From NCBI RefSeq assembly GCF_023159225.1, contig NC_063184.1, forward strand, positions 11,583,528 to 11,647,527: a stretch of 64,000 nt of DNA, given 5' to 3'. A program made the position numbers and the translations under genes. Shown piece by piece: positions 45,016 through 55,663 of this stretch. The notes under the pieces are model-generated. The model had not been told where the DNA came from, searched no databases, and saw only the letters and a program-made list of their open reading frames with translations. Source of the DNA: Perognathus longimembris pacificus. Lineage: Eukaryota; Chordata; Mammalia; Rodentia; Heteromyidae. Each line of letters starts with the position of its first letter. Position 1 is the first letter of the stretch.

Positions 45016-45120
45016 CAGAGAAGTGGAAGTGTGGCTCAAGCAATACAGCATGAGCCTCTAGCACAAAGCTCAGCAAGAGCTCAAGGCCCTGAGTTGAATT
45101 CCCTAGACTAGCACACAAAT
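45016..45120 (+). mobile_element. Geo-only SINE copy
   Basis: agagaagtggaagtgtggct starts at the Geo junction and runs through caaggccctgagttgaattc to the end. There is no IDL or B1 head upstream; the preceding bases are L1-like/unique. A target duplication is not clear. Confidence 0.7.
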
Positions 45121-45360
45121 AGGAGGAAAAAAGATGAATGTAAGACACTTACACTCCAAAGATAGTCTGATTACAAAGCAATACATTTAAAAAAAATTTT
45201 CTAGGGACTAAAGTGGGAGATGGAAGTGAGAGAAGGAATGAAGCTGAGTTCCTAAAGAGTAGGTCTGAAGCAGTCAGGATCTTCGAGAATGACAGATGAC
45301 AATAACTGTAACAATTACAGATAAGGGATGGAAATGGCCTATTTGGTTGCCTTTTTTTTT

Positions 45361-45588
45361 TTCCACTCCTGTGGCTTGAACTCAGGACTTGGGTGCTGTC
45401 CTTGAGCCTCTTTGAGGCTAGCACTCTACCATTTGAGCCACAGCACCACTTCTGGCTTTTGCTTGAAGGTTTATTGGAGATCAGAATCTCATGGACTTTC
45501 CTGCCTGGGCTGGCTTTGAACTGCAATCCTTAGATCTCAGCCCCCTGAGTGACTAGGATTTTAGGCATGAGCCACTGGCGCCCAGCAG
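45361..45588 (-). mobile_element. B1-like/Geo SINE
   Basis: ccactcctgtggcttgaact, gagcctctttgaggctagca, tttattggagatcagaatct, ctgcctgggctggctttgaa and catgagccactggcgcccag. Both modules are present. Confidence 0.88.
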
Positions 45589-45619
45589 CTATTAGTCATT
45601 GAGCCGTAAATGAGGCCCA

Positions 45620-45785
45620 ACACTGGATTTCACATGCACTATTCTAACAATAACATTGTCAGGCAGGTATTAACTTTACAATGTAAAAATGGCTTGCAGA
45701 ATTTTAAGGAACTTAGTCACACAGATATAGCTGAGGTCCAAAATTTGAATCTTTTGCCTCCAGAGAGCCAATACAGATGGAGAAT
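45620..45785 (-). repeat. MIR SINE relic, antisense, long
   Basis: caataacattgtcaggcagg, tattaactttacaatg, aaggaacttagtcacacaga and atttgaatc...ctccagagagcc follow antisense MIR in order over about 160 bp. The best preserved MIR in the window. Confidence 0.8.
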
Positions 45786-46219
45786 TAACTGCACAAGAAG
45801 GTAAAGAAAGGTTAGAAAGGCACGTAGAAGAGGGACTGGAGATGATAATGGTTTTATATGTTATGTTAGCTATTTGAATTTTTTGCCATTCCACAAAATC
45901 TTTAGAATCAATTTGTTGCAAGTTGTCTACCATTGAGTTGGATTAACAGATGTAATTCAAGATTTCAGCCATTTTCTTTTCAGGAAACAATAATGATTCA
46001 CGTGAAAATATAATAGAGATAGCATGTTCTAATCTCCAGAGTAATGATTAAAAGAAAGCATATCAAGTTGCTGAAACACAAAATGGACTAATGAGAAAAT
46101 AAAGTGATTCACTCATAGGATTGACAATGAAGGATGAAAAATGTAACTGTTTATGCTTTCGGTTGGATAAAGCAGTATTTTAAACTTTCATTCATCCATT
46201 AGACAAAGGGCTCTTTGCT
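45786..46219. other. AT-rich unique sequence
   Basis: No gene or repeat assigned. Confidence 0.5.
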
Positions 46220-46720
46220 TGTTTGGTCCAATCTAACTCAAGTGAGCAATGGCTTTTTTAACTTGTAATTACCCAACAGATGATTGGTACTTCAATTTAC
46301 TCATCAGCGTGGGTAGTTTAGCACCATCATTAATCAAAAGGACACTCCTGTTTGGGGTGCATGTTGCAACTATGCAGATGGAAGTGACTGAATATGTAGA
46401 TCATCCAATATCACAATTTCCTGAAGCAGGGAGATTCCTACAGGAGTCACAGATATAAATCACTGCTGATAACAAAGAAATCTTCCACAATAGACATGTT
46501 ATTCAACCATGAGAACATACAAGCAAACCCAAGATGCTATGGCCCAGAACTAAGGCCTTAGCTCTGCTGTGCCAAAGGCTGGTGCACTGGTACGCTGATG
46601 AATGACAAAGCCAAACATCGCCTGTGGGGAATTAAACACTGTAACCCAAGTCAGTAACAACATTGCTGCTTTCTATCCTTGCCATGCACCAGCAACTCCA
46701 AGTAACATCAGTGACAAATA
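46220..46720. promoter_or_regulatory. Repeat-free candidate regulatory block
   Basis: About 500 bp without repeats. It includes a TCF/LEF-type attaatcaaaagg (near 46329), ggtacttcaatttactcatc, and a less AT-rich 3' half with isolated CpG (acgctgatg, catcgcctg). A 69-codon frame at 46249-46458 has no domain and no splice sites I trust. Function is inferred. Confidence 0.3.
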
Positions 46721-46869
46721 GCTATCTTCCAAAAGTGGAAATTTTTATTGGAGTTCTGAACATTCTTTTTTAGTTATTGGAAATTTTAGAAGTGTATATG
46801 TAAATATGCAATTAGTCCATGTTTTATTACTGACTTTTTAATTGACATTGCACTAGCCATGAAAGTTAA

Positions 46870-47205
46870 TTTGAACAACCCAAGTCATAGAGTTGGGTCC
46901 TGACACACTTGGACTCAACTATACACACTTATTCAAAGCCTATGCAACTCTTTGTAATAGTTCACACTTGTTTCCGGAACACATCTTGTCTCCAGTCTCT
47001 ATATAGTATAGTATAGTAGAAATTTCAAAAATAAATAGTGACTCTTTCCTTTTCTCTCTTACTTTCTCTTGATCCTTTTTTTCTTTCTCTCTTGCCTTTT
47101 CTTTTATTCTCTTCTTCCTGCCCTTCTGTCTCCCCACACCTCCATCTTCTGCAAGCTTGCAGTTTGCTCTCCCCCAATAAACTCCTCTTTGCCTGAAAAA
47201 AAATT
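46870..47205 (+). mobile_element. Candidate LTR-like block
   Basis: A pyrimidine-rich stretch (47040-47130) is followed by gcaagcttgcagtttgctct, cccccaataaactcctcttt and gcctg plus an A run. This looks like a poly(A) signal with short R and either a retroposed end or an LTR. No ends or duplication were found. Confidence 0.3.
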
Positions 47206-47560
47206 AGTGATACACAATGAATATCATTACAAAGTGAACATCACTTCTTTCAATTTTGTCCTTCTCATGACTACCTGTGTTTAGATTTTTAACTCAAAGA
47301 AATGGCACAAAATACATGCTTTTGTTACATAAGCTAAAATATAGTGAATGATTTTGATTAATTTGAATGCTATATATGTTTTTTTTAAAAAGAAAACCCC
47401 TTTTGTACAACTACTTAATGGTAAGAAAAATTAAACACAAAAATTAAGATTATATAATCTTCATACATTTGCTTATATGCACATATGAATAAACATGTAT
47501 AAATGCACATATACGTACATACAGGCAGATGTAAAATACATGGATAAAACATATTAATAT
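47206..47560. other. AT-rich sequence with a short L1-end trace
   Basis: 47395-47422 (aaccccttttgtacaactac then ttaa) matches the last bases of the L1-3'-end-like family in sense. The remainder is AT-rich and unassigned. Confidence 0.5.
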
Positions 47561-47795
47561 GAAGTCAGGCTCTCATGGATCATATTTGTAATCCCAGTTT
47601 CTCAAGAGCCTAATCTGAGGATTGCAGTTTGATGCCAGTCCAGGAAAGACAAGCTGTGATACTCTTATCTCTAATTAACTAACAAAAAACCCTAAGTAGA
47701 GGTGTGGCTTGAGTGGCAGAGTACCAGCCTTAAGCCACAAAGCTAAGGGACAATACCCAGGTCTCAAATTCAAGCCTTAGTACAAGCACCACCCC
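47561..47795 (+). mobile_element. B1-like/Geo SINE, old
   Basis: gtcaggctctcatggatcat, ttgtaatcccagtttctcaa, tctctaattaactaaca, then ggtgtggcttgagtggcaga and caggtctcaaattcaagcc. Confidence 0.8.
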
Positions 47796-48342
47796 ACACA
47801 CTTTAAATATTTGGAAAATATAAATGCCATTATGTCAGTACTTCCACCAACATAAATAGAATAAATATCCCAAAAGAAAAGCTTAGATGACAGGCTAGAG
47901 TAAAACCATGTAATGCTCACAAGAGGCACATTTCAAATATTAAAATAACAACTATAATTGAAATAAAAACAATTGTGTTGCTTATATAAAATAGCTAAAA
48001 AAGGTATTATACTGGAGTTGAGAAGTTGTTTGTGTCATGATTGGATATAAAGAGGGACATGTTTAGATGAGAGATGGCAAGGGCAATATCATCTTAAAAT
48101 TTTATATATATATTTATGACATAATCTGTGACATTATGAATGCTAATACAGGTTAGCTGAAAGAAGAAAGGAGATACAGAAATTCACCATTAATAGTCAA
48201 GAGAAAAAGAAGATTTAAAAAATCTTAATGAGGATATTAAAAATCTAGACTGTACAAGGAATCAGTGTAATTGATTTGATTTATGTAGATCATGTGCATA
48301 ACAATGGCAGAGTCCATGTTCATCTTACTTGCATATAAAATA
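47796..48342. other. AT-rich unique sequence
   Basis: No gene or repeat assigned. Confidence 0.5.
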
Positions 48343-48470
48343 GCAATCTGGGTGTGGTGGTTCATTCCTGTAGTTCCATCACTTGTAAGAGGAATATGGA
48401 GAAGGAAGATATTGAATTTGAGGCCAGGTTGGGTACTTAGCAAGACTTTGTCTCAAAACAACAAACAAAT
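48343..48470 (+). mobile_element. B1-like SINE, old
   Basis: ctgggtgtggtggttcattc, ctgtagttcc, gaatttgaggccaggttggg and caagactttgtctcaaaac with an (AAC)n tail. Standard B1-like monomer without Geo. Confidence 0.75.
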
Positions 48471-48561
48471 ATGCAAGTGAAAGAAAAGAAACAGCATACA
48501 GGATTTTTCCAAAGTAAAAAAAAAAAAATCAATAACCCTAAACTCCTCAAAATTCTGTAAT

Positions 48562-48778
48562 TGACTGGGTCTTGGGGCTATGGCTTACTTTAGGACTTTA
48601 CCCTCTTGCTTGGCTTACTTACAGTTGATGCCCTATCACTTGAGTCATGCCTCCAATCTGGCATTTTGGTAATTAATTGGAGATGGAGTATAGTTGGCTT
48701 TTCTACCTGAGCTGGCTTTCAAATACAATGCTACAAGTCTCAGTGTCCAGATTATAAGTGTAAGCATTTGTCATTTGG
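48562..48778 (-). mobile_element. B1-like/Geo SINE, degenerate
   Basis: The order gtcttggggctatggctt, tgccctatcacttgagtcat, gtaattaattggagatggag and ctgagctggctttcaaatac identifies it despite heavy divergence. Confidence 0.6.
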
Positions 48779-49529
48779 TTTGCTAATTCTTCAGTGGAAT
48801 CAACTTATCTCATGTTTAGAGGATTGCTAGTTTTCTATTATTATACTTTTATTTACTTTAGATCAATTTGTCCTCCTGAATATTTATAGTCTCATCAGTC
48901 TTTGCAAAGAATTATTCACTATTGAGTCAGTTGTGGTTCCTAAACAATTCTTGAACTTCTAAATGATTTGCTTTAAGTCTGTTTCCATTTCTTGGTCACC
49001 TTAATTCTCAATGGATGGTCCTAAAATCTTGACATCAGTATTACTGGTAAATTTGCTCATGAAATTTCTCAAATCCTACCCCAGACTGAACTGATTCAAA
49101 ATTTCTAAAGCAAGAGATTTTTAGTATGAGGTTATCGAAAGCCCAATATTCTAGATAAATGCTGTAATTTGTAAAACATTGTCTTATCTACAGGAAAAAA
49201 AATCTGTTTTAAGATTTCTCTACATAACAGTCTCACTTCTTTGTTTAACACATTTTACCTACTACATAATTTACAGATGCTATGATGTACTAAATATGCT
49301 TTTGGGTGTCTATCTTATCTTCCTAACCATAAGTATGTATCATTTGAAACAAGGAAACATTTAGTCTGATCCAATACTTACATATGACATCCTTTAAATT
49401 TATGAAATCAGCCAGTATGTTTTATCTGCTTCTGTAACTATTGTAATATACTTAACATTTTGAAACCATGTAGATAGCTCAGGGTTGTTTTGTTTTGTTT
49501 AATTTTTTGTTTTTGCAGAATTTAGAGGC
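48779..49529. other. AT-rich unique sequence
   Basis: No gene or repeat assigned. Confidence 0.5.
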
Positions 49530-50050
49530 TTTGATAGATTAGGCTGGGCTCTACTGCTCAGGTTGTCTGTCACATGCCCCAAAATCAAGGTTTGGCCTGG
49601 GCTGTCTCCCTTACTGGAAGCAACCAGGAAATCTGCTTCCCAACTTCTTTGGGTGATTGATCAATTTCAGTTCGGTGTGACTGTTGGACTGAGGCCCTTG
49701 ATGTCAGTTGGACCAAATCCTACAAAGTGCTAAGTTCTACTTCTTGCTTTCTCTAGTACCCTCTAACAATGCTGTACTGATTGTCTACTGCATTTAGAAT
49801 CTCTAACTTTTCTTCTGCAGCTTCCTTCTGAGTAGGGTCAAAGAAACTTCCCTTTTCAAATAGCTCAGGTGACTAGCCTCAGCCCACCTGTGTAATCCAG
49901 GATAATGCTCACATTTTGAAAATTGAGATTTCAATTACATTTCCAAAGTCATTTCTGCATGGAAGTTAACATATGCACAGGTTCCATGAATTAGGATCCA
50001 AGAATTAGGATATGACATCTTTGAAAGCTAATTCTGCCTAGGTTTCAATT
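49530..50050. mobile_element. Ancient eutherian interspersed repeat
   Basis: ggctgggctctactgctcag, caaaatcaaggtttggcctg, gaaatctgcttcccaacttc, gtgactgttggactgaggcc and tacatttccaaagtcatttc, then gcacaggttccatgaattag. This ordered set recurs widely in eutherian genomes. I cannot assign the family name or its sense strand. Confidence 0.6.
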
Positions 50051-50227
50051 GAAATTGATATATTCTGCATCGTTTTCATAACTCTGGTACAATAAAAAAT
50101 AAGAAAGACAATTACAGCACAATGAATTTTATTAATAGCCAAAATATTGGTCCATATAAACAGACTGAATGATATAGATAGAAGGAAAAAGCCCACAATT
50201 TTAACAGTCAAAAACCAAAAGAAATTT

Positions 50228-50400
50228 TTGTATTATTAAGGTTTGAACTCTTGGCCTTGTACTTGGTAGGTAGTGGCTCTACACCATACCACCAAGCCTT
50301 TTTCTTTAGTTATTTTTCAAACATGGTCTCGCATTAGGGGCACATTCTCCTAGTTACATTTCCTAAACAGCTGATCACAGGCACCCATAACCACATCTAA
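50228..50400 (-). mobile_element. Old B1-dID-type SINE
   Basis: The plus strand shows an ID-like reverse part (ggtttgaactcttggccttg, ggtagtggctctacacc), then a B1-like reverse part (caaacatggtctcgcattag, cagctgatcacaggcacc). Same architecture as 12800-13040. Confidence 0.6.
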
Positions 50401-50639
50401 CCATCCATTAAGGTTTTTAATAGTGAACAAAAGAGCTTTAGATTATAATCTAATAAGATAATCATCTATCACAACTGTGCATTTCAGTTTATACTGTCCA
50501 GTGTAGCCTCAAACACTGTTGAAGTTTCTTCCTTTGTATTTCCTGCCCAGAGCTCTACCTATTGGGCTTGTTGGGGGAACCATTGTTTTGTATCTTAAAT
50601 TAGGTCATCACAAATACACATGCCAAATTTGGCTTAAAA

Positions 50640-51250
50640 AAAGAAAATAAATCTGTCCAGTCATTTTCAAGGGATGGCGTAACAGCTAGCAGATGGAAAC
50701 TTTATTTATGTAGATTAGAACAAAGTGCTTTGTATGCAAATTATGATGCAACCATCATGCTTTGAAAAAGCTTTGAAATCTCTCAAACAAACATAAGGTT
50801 TTCTTTTCATCCATAACAACAATTATGCTTTATGACTTTCATTGTAAGCACTCTCATTTGATTAATGCCCATAAGGAAGAAGGGATAAGACATACTATCA
50901 GATATCTGCTTAATAGGGCTTAATTATTTGTTATGGGACTTCATAGTATATTGAATAAAATTAATGAGGTTCTGATTACTCAAGGCTGCCACTCTCTTTG
51001 ACTGGAAATTCTCTTTGATAAGAAGTAAATCAAGATTGCCAGTTTTCTTATGAGAATTACAGGGTTGGAGGATTATCCAACTGAGAATTGGTGAGGTCCT
51101 CCTCTAATTAATGTCTTCCCACTGATGTCTGCCCTAATCTCCCCTTTTATTACATTTATTACAATGCTTCAGCGAGATGTCTGTGTGGCAGCAAAGATCT
51201 ATTAAATAAGGTTATTGTTCAGTTAGTGAAATAGCAATAAAGATCCAGAT
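50640..51250. promoter_or_regulatory. Repeat-free candidate enhancer block
   Basis: Perfect octamer atgcaaat (50734-50741), SOX-type aacaattatg (near 50817), several homeodomain cores (gcttaattattt, ctaattaatg, tttgattaatgc) and gatggcgtaacagctagcag. No SINE, MIR or microsatellite over about 600 bp. The composition is typical of deeply conserved developmental noncoding elements, but conservation is untested here. Confidence 0.4.
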
Positions 51251-51364
51251 TCTGTGTTTGTTACTTTGTTAATTCCTTTTAATTTAAAGAGGTACTTTTG
51301 AGATAGGCATATTTTTCAAAGGGGCAGAACCATTGGGCTGAAGGTAGGAGGAGATCCACTTCCA

Positions 51365-51440
51365 GTCTTGTTCTTGGCCTTGCGACCTTGAGCAGGTCAT
51401 TAAACATAGCTTCATTCTCCACTTTTCTATATAACTTATG
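51365..51440 (+). repeat. MIR SINE relic
   Basis: cttggccttgcgaccttgag then caggtcattaaac matches the MIR core (ctgtgtgaccttgggcaagt), followed by tagcttcattctcc. Confidence 0.65.
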
Positions 51441-51567
51441 GATGGTTCAGACAAAGATGATTGCTAACACTACCTTATCCACAGTATTGAATGATTTGAT
51501 AACTGAAAAGGAAACCTTACAAGACTTCATCAACAGAAATATTTTCGAAGATTTCTTTACTTCTGAC

Positions 51568-51836
51568 GTGTATGTGTGCGTGTGTGTGCGTGTGTGTGTG
51601 TGTGTGTGTGTGCATGCACGTGCATGCCAATATTGGAGCTTGAATTTCGGTCCTGGATGCTGTTCCTTAGCTTTTTTGCTCAAGGATATTTTGCTCTACC
51701 ACTTCCAGCTTTTTGCTAATTTACTGGAGATAAAAAAAAAATCTCCTGGATTTGTCTATCAGGTTATTTTTGAACTGCAGTCCTCAGATCTCAGCCTCCT
51801 GAGTAGTTTATGCATGAGCCACCAGTGCCTGGCTTA
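51568..51836 (-). mobile_element. B1-like/Geo SINE with (TG)n tail
   Basis: A gt/gc microsatellite (51568-51614) leads into the SINE body at 51632 (ttggagcttgaatttcggtc, ttactggagat, ctcagatctcagcctcctga, gagccaccagtgcctggc). A 149-codon frame (51388-51837) spans the unique flank, microsatellite and SINE and is therefore not a gene. Confidence 0.88.
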
Positions 51837-52484
51837 ACTTGAATATTTTTGCAGTTGTCTTAACTGATTTTCTTGCTTTTGTTACCATTCTTTAATCTAT
51901 AGTCTATTGGAAGATTTAGTTCCAGGAAATGCTAGCTCGTTCTCGATTCAGAAACATGTCCATGTCCATTTAATCTAGATTTCGAGGCCTTCTAAAGCTT
52001 GATGTGCTTGGTCTTTTAAATTTCTTTTCTCTGTATTCTCTTACAAAATCTCCCCCCCCCCACCAATTTGAGTTAGTTTGCCGGAAATATAAAATGTACT
52101 TGTATTTTATCCTTTTCCTCACTCCCATTCCCTTCATGTTCTGCCTGATTCCTTCACTCCTCATCTCTGCCTCTTATTTCCATCAAGCTAACACACTGCT
52201 AACCTTGGCTACTGCTGTTAGAACTCTTCAAGGTCAACTGGAAAGATATTGCCTTATCTACTGTGTTCCATAATCATTCTGATTGCACACAACCTTTTTC
52301 TCTCTGAAATCCTCCAGGACTTACTGATGTTTACAACTCAATAATAAACATTTAACAGATGCTAATGAAGCAGATGTTAATGAGATTATAATATTAGGAT
52401 AAATATAGGAAAGAAATGAGTCCCACTTCTTTAAAAAACTGAATCTAAGCCCTTGTACTAAATTGGAAACCTGAAACCTGTTGG
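51837..52484. other. Unique sequence, no gene seen
   Basis: A C run at 52050-52060. An 89-codon frame at 52004-52273 has no domain. No repeat assigned. Confidence 0.5.
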
Positions 52485-52708
52485 TCCCAGGGCTTGAACT
52501 CAAGACCTGAGTGCTGGCCCTAAGCAGTTTTGCTCAAGGTTAGCACTCTATCACTTGAGTGACAAGTGCCACTTCTGGCTTTTGGGTTGTTAATTCAAAG
52601 TGAGAGACTCATGGACTTTCCTGTCTGGGCTGGCTTTGAACCAAGATCCTCAGATCTCAGCCTCCTGTGTAACTAGGATTACAGGTGTGGGTCATGGGCA
52701 CCTAGCAA
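52485..52708 (-). mobile_element. B1-like/Geo SINE
   Basis: cccagggcttgaactcaaga, ctcaaggttagcactctatc, gccacttctggcttttgggt, ctgtctgggctggctttgaa and aggattacaggtgtgggtc. Good copy. Confidence 0.88.
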
Positions 52709-53690
52709 GCAAAGCTTTTTATAAATCTTTAACAATAGTAGCTTATTCCTTTGTCAATATTTTTGGCAGAAATATTTGAGTCTGTAAATTTGAGGTTATA
52801 AGATTTAAAAAGTGAGTTAGAACAGATTGTTTTAGACCTGAGAATAAACAGAAAGCTTCTTCTCTTTTCTCTGATTTGCAAAATGGAATAGGAAAGAAGT
52901 TAGATTAGGTTAAGTACATGAGTAAATATTCTGGTTTATTTTGTACCCAAGGAAGTTTGAGGGTCATTTTTGTTTTTAATGGAAGGAAGCTACTTAACAT
53001 TGATTGTTTCTTGGGGGAGGTCACACTGTATTTTAACTTTTACATGGTAATAATTATGGTATTATGGTCTTATTTGGGTAAGATATCTCTCTTCATTTTA
53101 AAAAAGAGGCCATTGTTTTTCTAATATGTGATTATAGAATACCATTCATGTGTGCAGGCATATCCTGTAGCAACTACAGAATAGGATGGATTGCTCATTA
53201 AGCACCTGCTGGTTATACACTGAAATCTACCTGCTTTGAGTATGATTAAAGTACAATTTACCCCATTGGAGAGCAATGGGGAGACAAATACTGCTGTTAT
53301 GGAAACTTGGGATCCAGCACAGATTTCTTCTTTCTTTCAGTTCATACCTATTTCAATAAACATATTCTCTAAAAGGCAGAATGACACACACATGGTGTGA
53401 TAGTGAAAATTCTAATGAAAACTCTGTCTGGAGAAAAATGGTGCATCTCATTGTGAAGTCTCTGTTTTTCCTTTAAGATAAATAGATTCTGTCTGTATGT
53501 GTGTCTGTGAGTGTTTGATTGGTAGAGGGAATGAGAATCATGAAATTTATTGAGATACTATGAATATTTCCTTTTTCCTTTTTGGTGAAATCCATTTTGT
53601 TAGACAATGGACCCTGTTATTAGATAGGCAACATATGCTCCGTGTTAAACTTTCACCATTAGAATCAGACAGGTGTGTGCGGGAATTAAA
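52709..53690. other. AT-rich unique sequence
   Basis: Contains the perfect 8-bp inverted repeat ccccattg/caatgggg (53261-53268, 53274-53281). 53190-53240 may be an antisense MIR trace. No gene. Confidence 0.5.
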
Positions 53691-53768
53691 ATCCAGGTGT
53701 GATGGTACACACCCACCTCAGGAAACAAAGGCAGGAACGATTCAAGTTTAACACCAGCCTTGACACCA
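53691..53768 (+). mobile_element. B1-like SINE fragment
   Basis: atccaggtgtgatggtacac, acctcaggaaacaaaggcag and caagtttaacaccagccttg; 3' truncated B1-like monomer. Confidence 0.65.
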
Positions 53769-55157
53769 TATAGATTCTTTGTTTTTATTTTTTTTTTAAA
53801 AGAGAAAACAGTCAAGGCTTCCTTTTTTTTTAACCTTATAAAAACAACCATGCCTACCAAATCTTGCTTTTCTTATCCATAGAAATGGAAATAATGTCAG
53901 GTATATCGTCTAGTAAATGCTAAAAAAAAAAAAATGTAGCTAGCCAGTCTTTGACTTCTTTTTAATTATAATTTGAAAATTGAGTGTTTTATTATATTTG
54001 TAAAAATCCTTCAAATTTGATAACAAAGTAGGGGCATGTTGACTGCAGTAGAGATAATTAAAAGGGATTAGGATAGGTCATGATTTAGCTCAGATGAATA
54101 AAAGGCCACCCATCTGCACTTGCTGAGCTTACACACACAGCCAAATCAAGCCCTAGACTACATTGTAAAACTGAAAGGAGCATTAATTTAAATATGCACA
54201 TTCTTTAATAATGTTCTATTTCTTTGATTTTATTTAAGGAATTTTCACATGGTACTTCTTAGGTACATCTTTAGAGAATCATTTTATCAAGAACAAAAAA
54301 GGCAACAAGAAACAGTCCCAAGAATGTAGACTTACTTCCAGAATCTTGAAGGCAAAAGAAAGCTCATATTCAGTATTACAGAAAAATAGACATAGATGGC
54401 ACAAAAGGAAAAAGGAAAGAGCGTTAGGTAAGAGAAAAATGAAGAAGACAAGGAACTCTTAGTTCTGCCAACATTTTAAATTTTTTTTACTGTGTAAAAT
54501 TTGTGTATTTTTAACTGTATAATAAGAAATATGTAATATTTCACAAATGAGAGGGAATAATACTCTATCATGAATTCTTTGTAGAAACCTAAAATTATAA
54601 TATTTTAGTTTTGATACAATATAGAAATTTGAACATTCGAACCTATGTTGAACTTTGTTGAGACAAAGCTACACAGACATAAATAAAACAAATTTTGAAT
54701 AATTGTTATTTTGGTAAATTTCAGTTGATTTAGTTTAGATTTTGTTTCTGCTTTATGAAAGCATAAAAAGAAGTATTATAATAAATATATAAAGAAAAAA
54801 TATTCAATTGTCAGTTTTGAACTCTCAACAGTTTTCACTCACATGTGGAAAATGGAACTCATGATTATATCTATCTTGAGGTTTTGTTGTATTTTTCCCC
54901 TAAGCTTTAGTGATAACACATAACTGTGAGAAAATTTCAGACAGAAACAAATTCCAAATGGAGAGAGAAATTCACTGAGAAAATAAGAGGAAGAGAAAAG
55001 AAAGGGGAATGGAGAGAAAAAAATGAAAATAAAATGAATAACCCAATCATAAGACAATGTTAAAGCAATAGCAGCATATTCACCATTTTGACAAAGTCTT
55101 TTCAAGTCTATTTCTTAGAACTAAATTCAGAATTTATGTCTTAGAAAAATTATGAGA
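53769..55157. other. AT-rich sequence with one motif-dense island
   Basis: 53860-53920 may be a MIR 3' end. 54020-54185 is repeat-free, with ggattagg (bicoid/OTX-type) near 54066 and ttaatttaaatatgcac. The 88-codon frame at 54839-55105 is low-complexity. No gene. Confidence 0.45.
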
Positions 55158-55366
55158 GGGGCTGGGAATATGGCCTAGTGGTAGAGTGCTTGCCTCGCAT
55201 ACATAAAACCCTGGGTTCGATTCCTCAGCACCACATATATAGAAATAAGCCAGAAGTGGCGCTGTGGCTCAAGTGGTAAGGTGCTAACCTTGAGCAAAAA
55301 GAAGCCAGAGACAGTGCTCAGGCACTGAGTTCAAGCCCCAGGATTGGCACGAAAACAGAAACAAAA
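55158..55366 (+). mobile_element. IDL-Geo SINE, well preserved
   Basis: Sense reference copy: ggggctgggaatatggccta, tgcttgcctcgcatac, gggttcgattcctcagcacc, then gccagaagtggcgctgtggc, tgagcaaaaagaagccagag, gagttcaagccccaggattg and an A-rich tail. The left half is tRNA-Ala/ID-like, with A box tggcctagtggtagag and B box ggttcgattcc. The right half has its own tggctcaagtgg and gagttcaagcc. Confidence 0.95.
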
Positions 55367-55457
55367 AGTTTAAATCACAACTGCTGCACTCAGTGAAACT
55401 CATTTTAAAATTATTTGAATGTATTTATGAAGCATCAGAAACAAACTAAGTACTCCA

Positions 55458-55663
55458 GGGCTGGGAATATAGCCTAGTGATAGAGTACTTGCCTAACATA
55501 CATAGAGCCCTGGGTTCAATTTCTCAGTACCACATGTATAGAAAAATACAGAAGTGACTCTGTGCTCAAGTGACTCTGTGGCTCAAGCAGCAGGGTGCTA
55601 GCCTTAAATAAAAAGAAGCCAGGGACAGTGCTCAGGCCCCGAGTTCAAGCCCCAGGACTGGCC
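55458..55663 (+). mobile_element. IDL-Geo SINE with internal duplication
   Basis: Sense copy, without its own A tail because it runs straight into the next SINE at caggactggcc. A segment (gtgactctgtgctcaa / gtgactctgtggctcaag, near 55553-55587) is duplicated at the Geo start. Confidence 0.9.

Noticed and set aside
51388..51837. 149-codon plus-strand open frame, the longest in the window
   Set aside because: It runs from a MIR relic through a (TG)n microsatellite into a B1-like/Geo SINE, so the peptide is a chain of repeat translations.
55177..55250. tRNA-like sequence at the SINE head as a tRNA gene
   Set aside because: It has A and B boxes but cannot form a full cloverleaf, and it is part of a multi-copy SINE.
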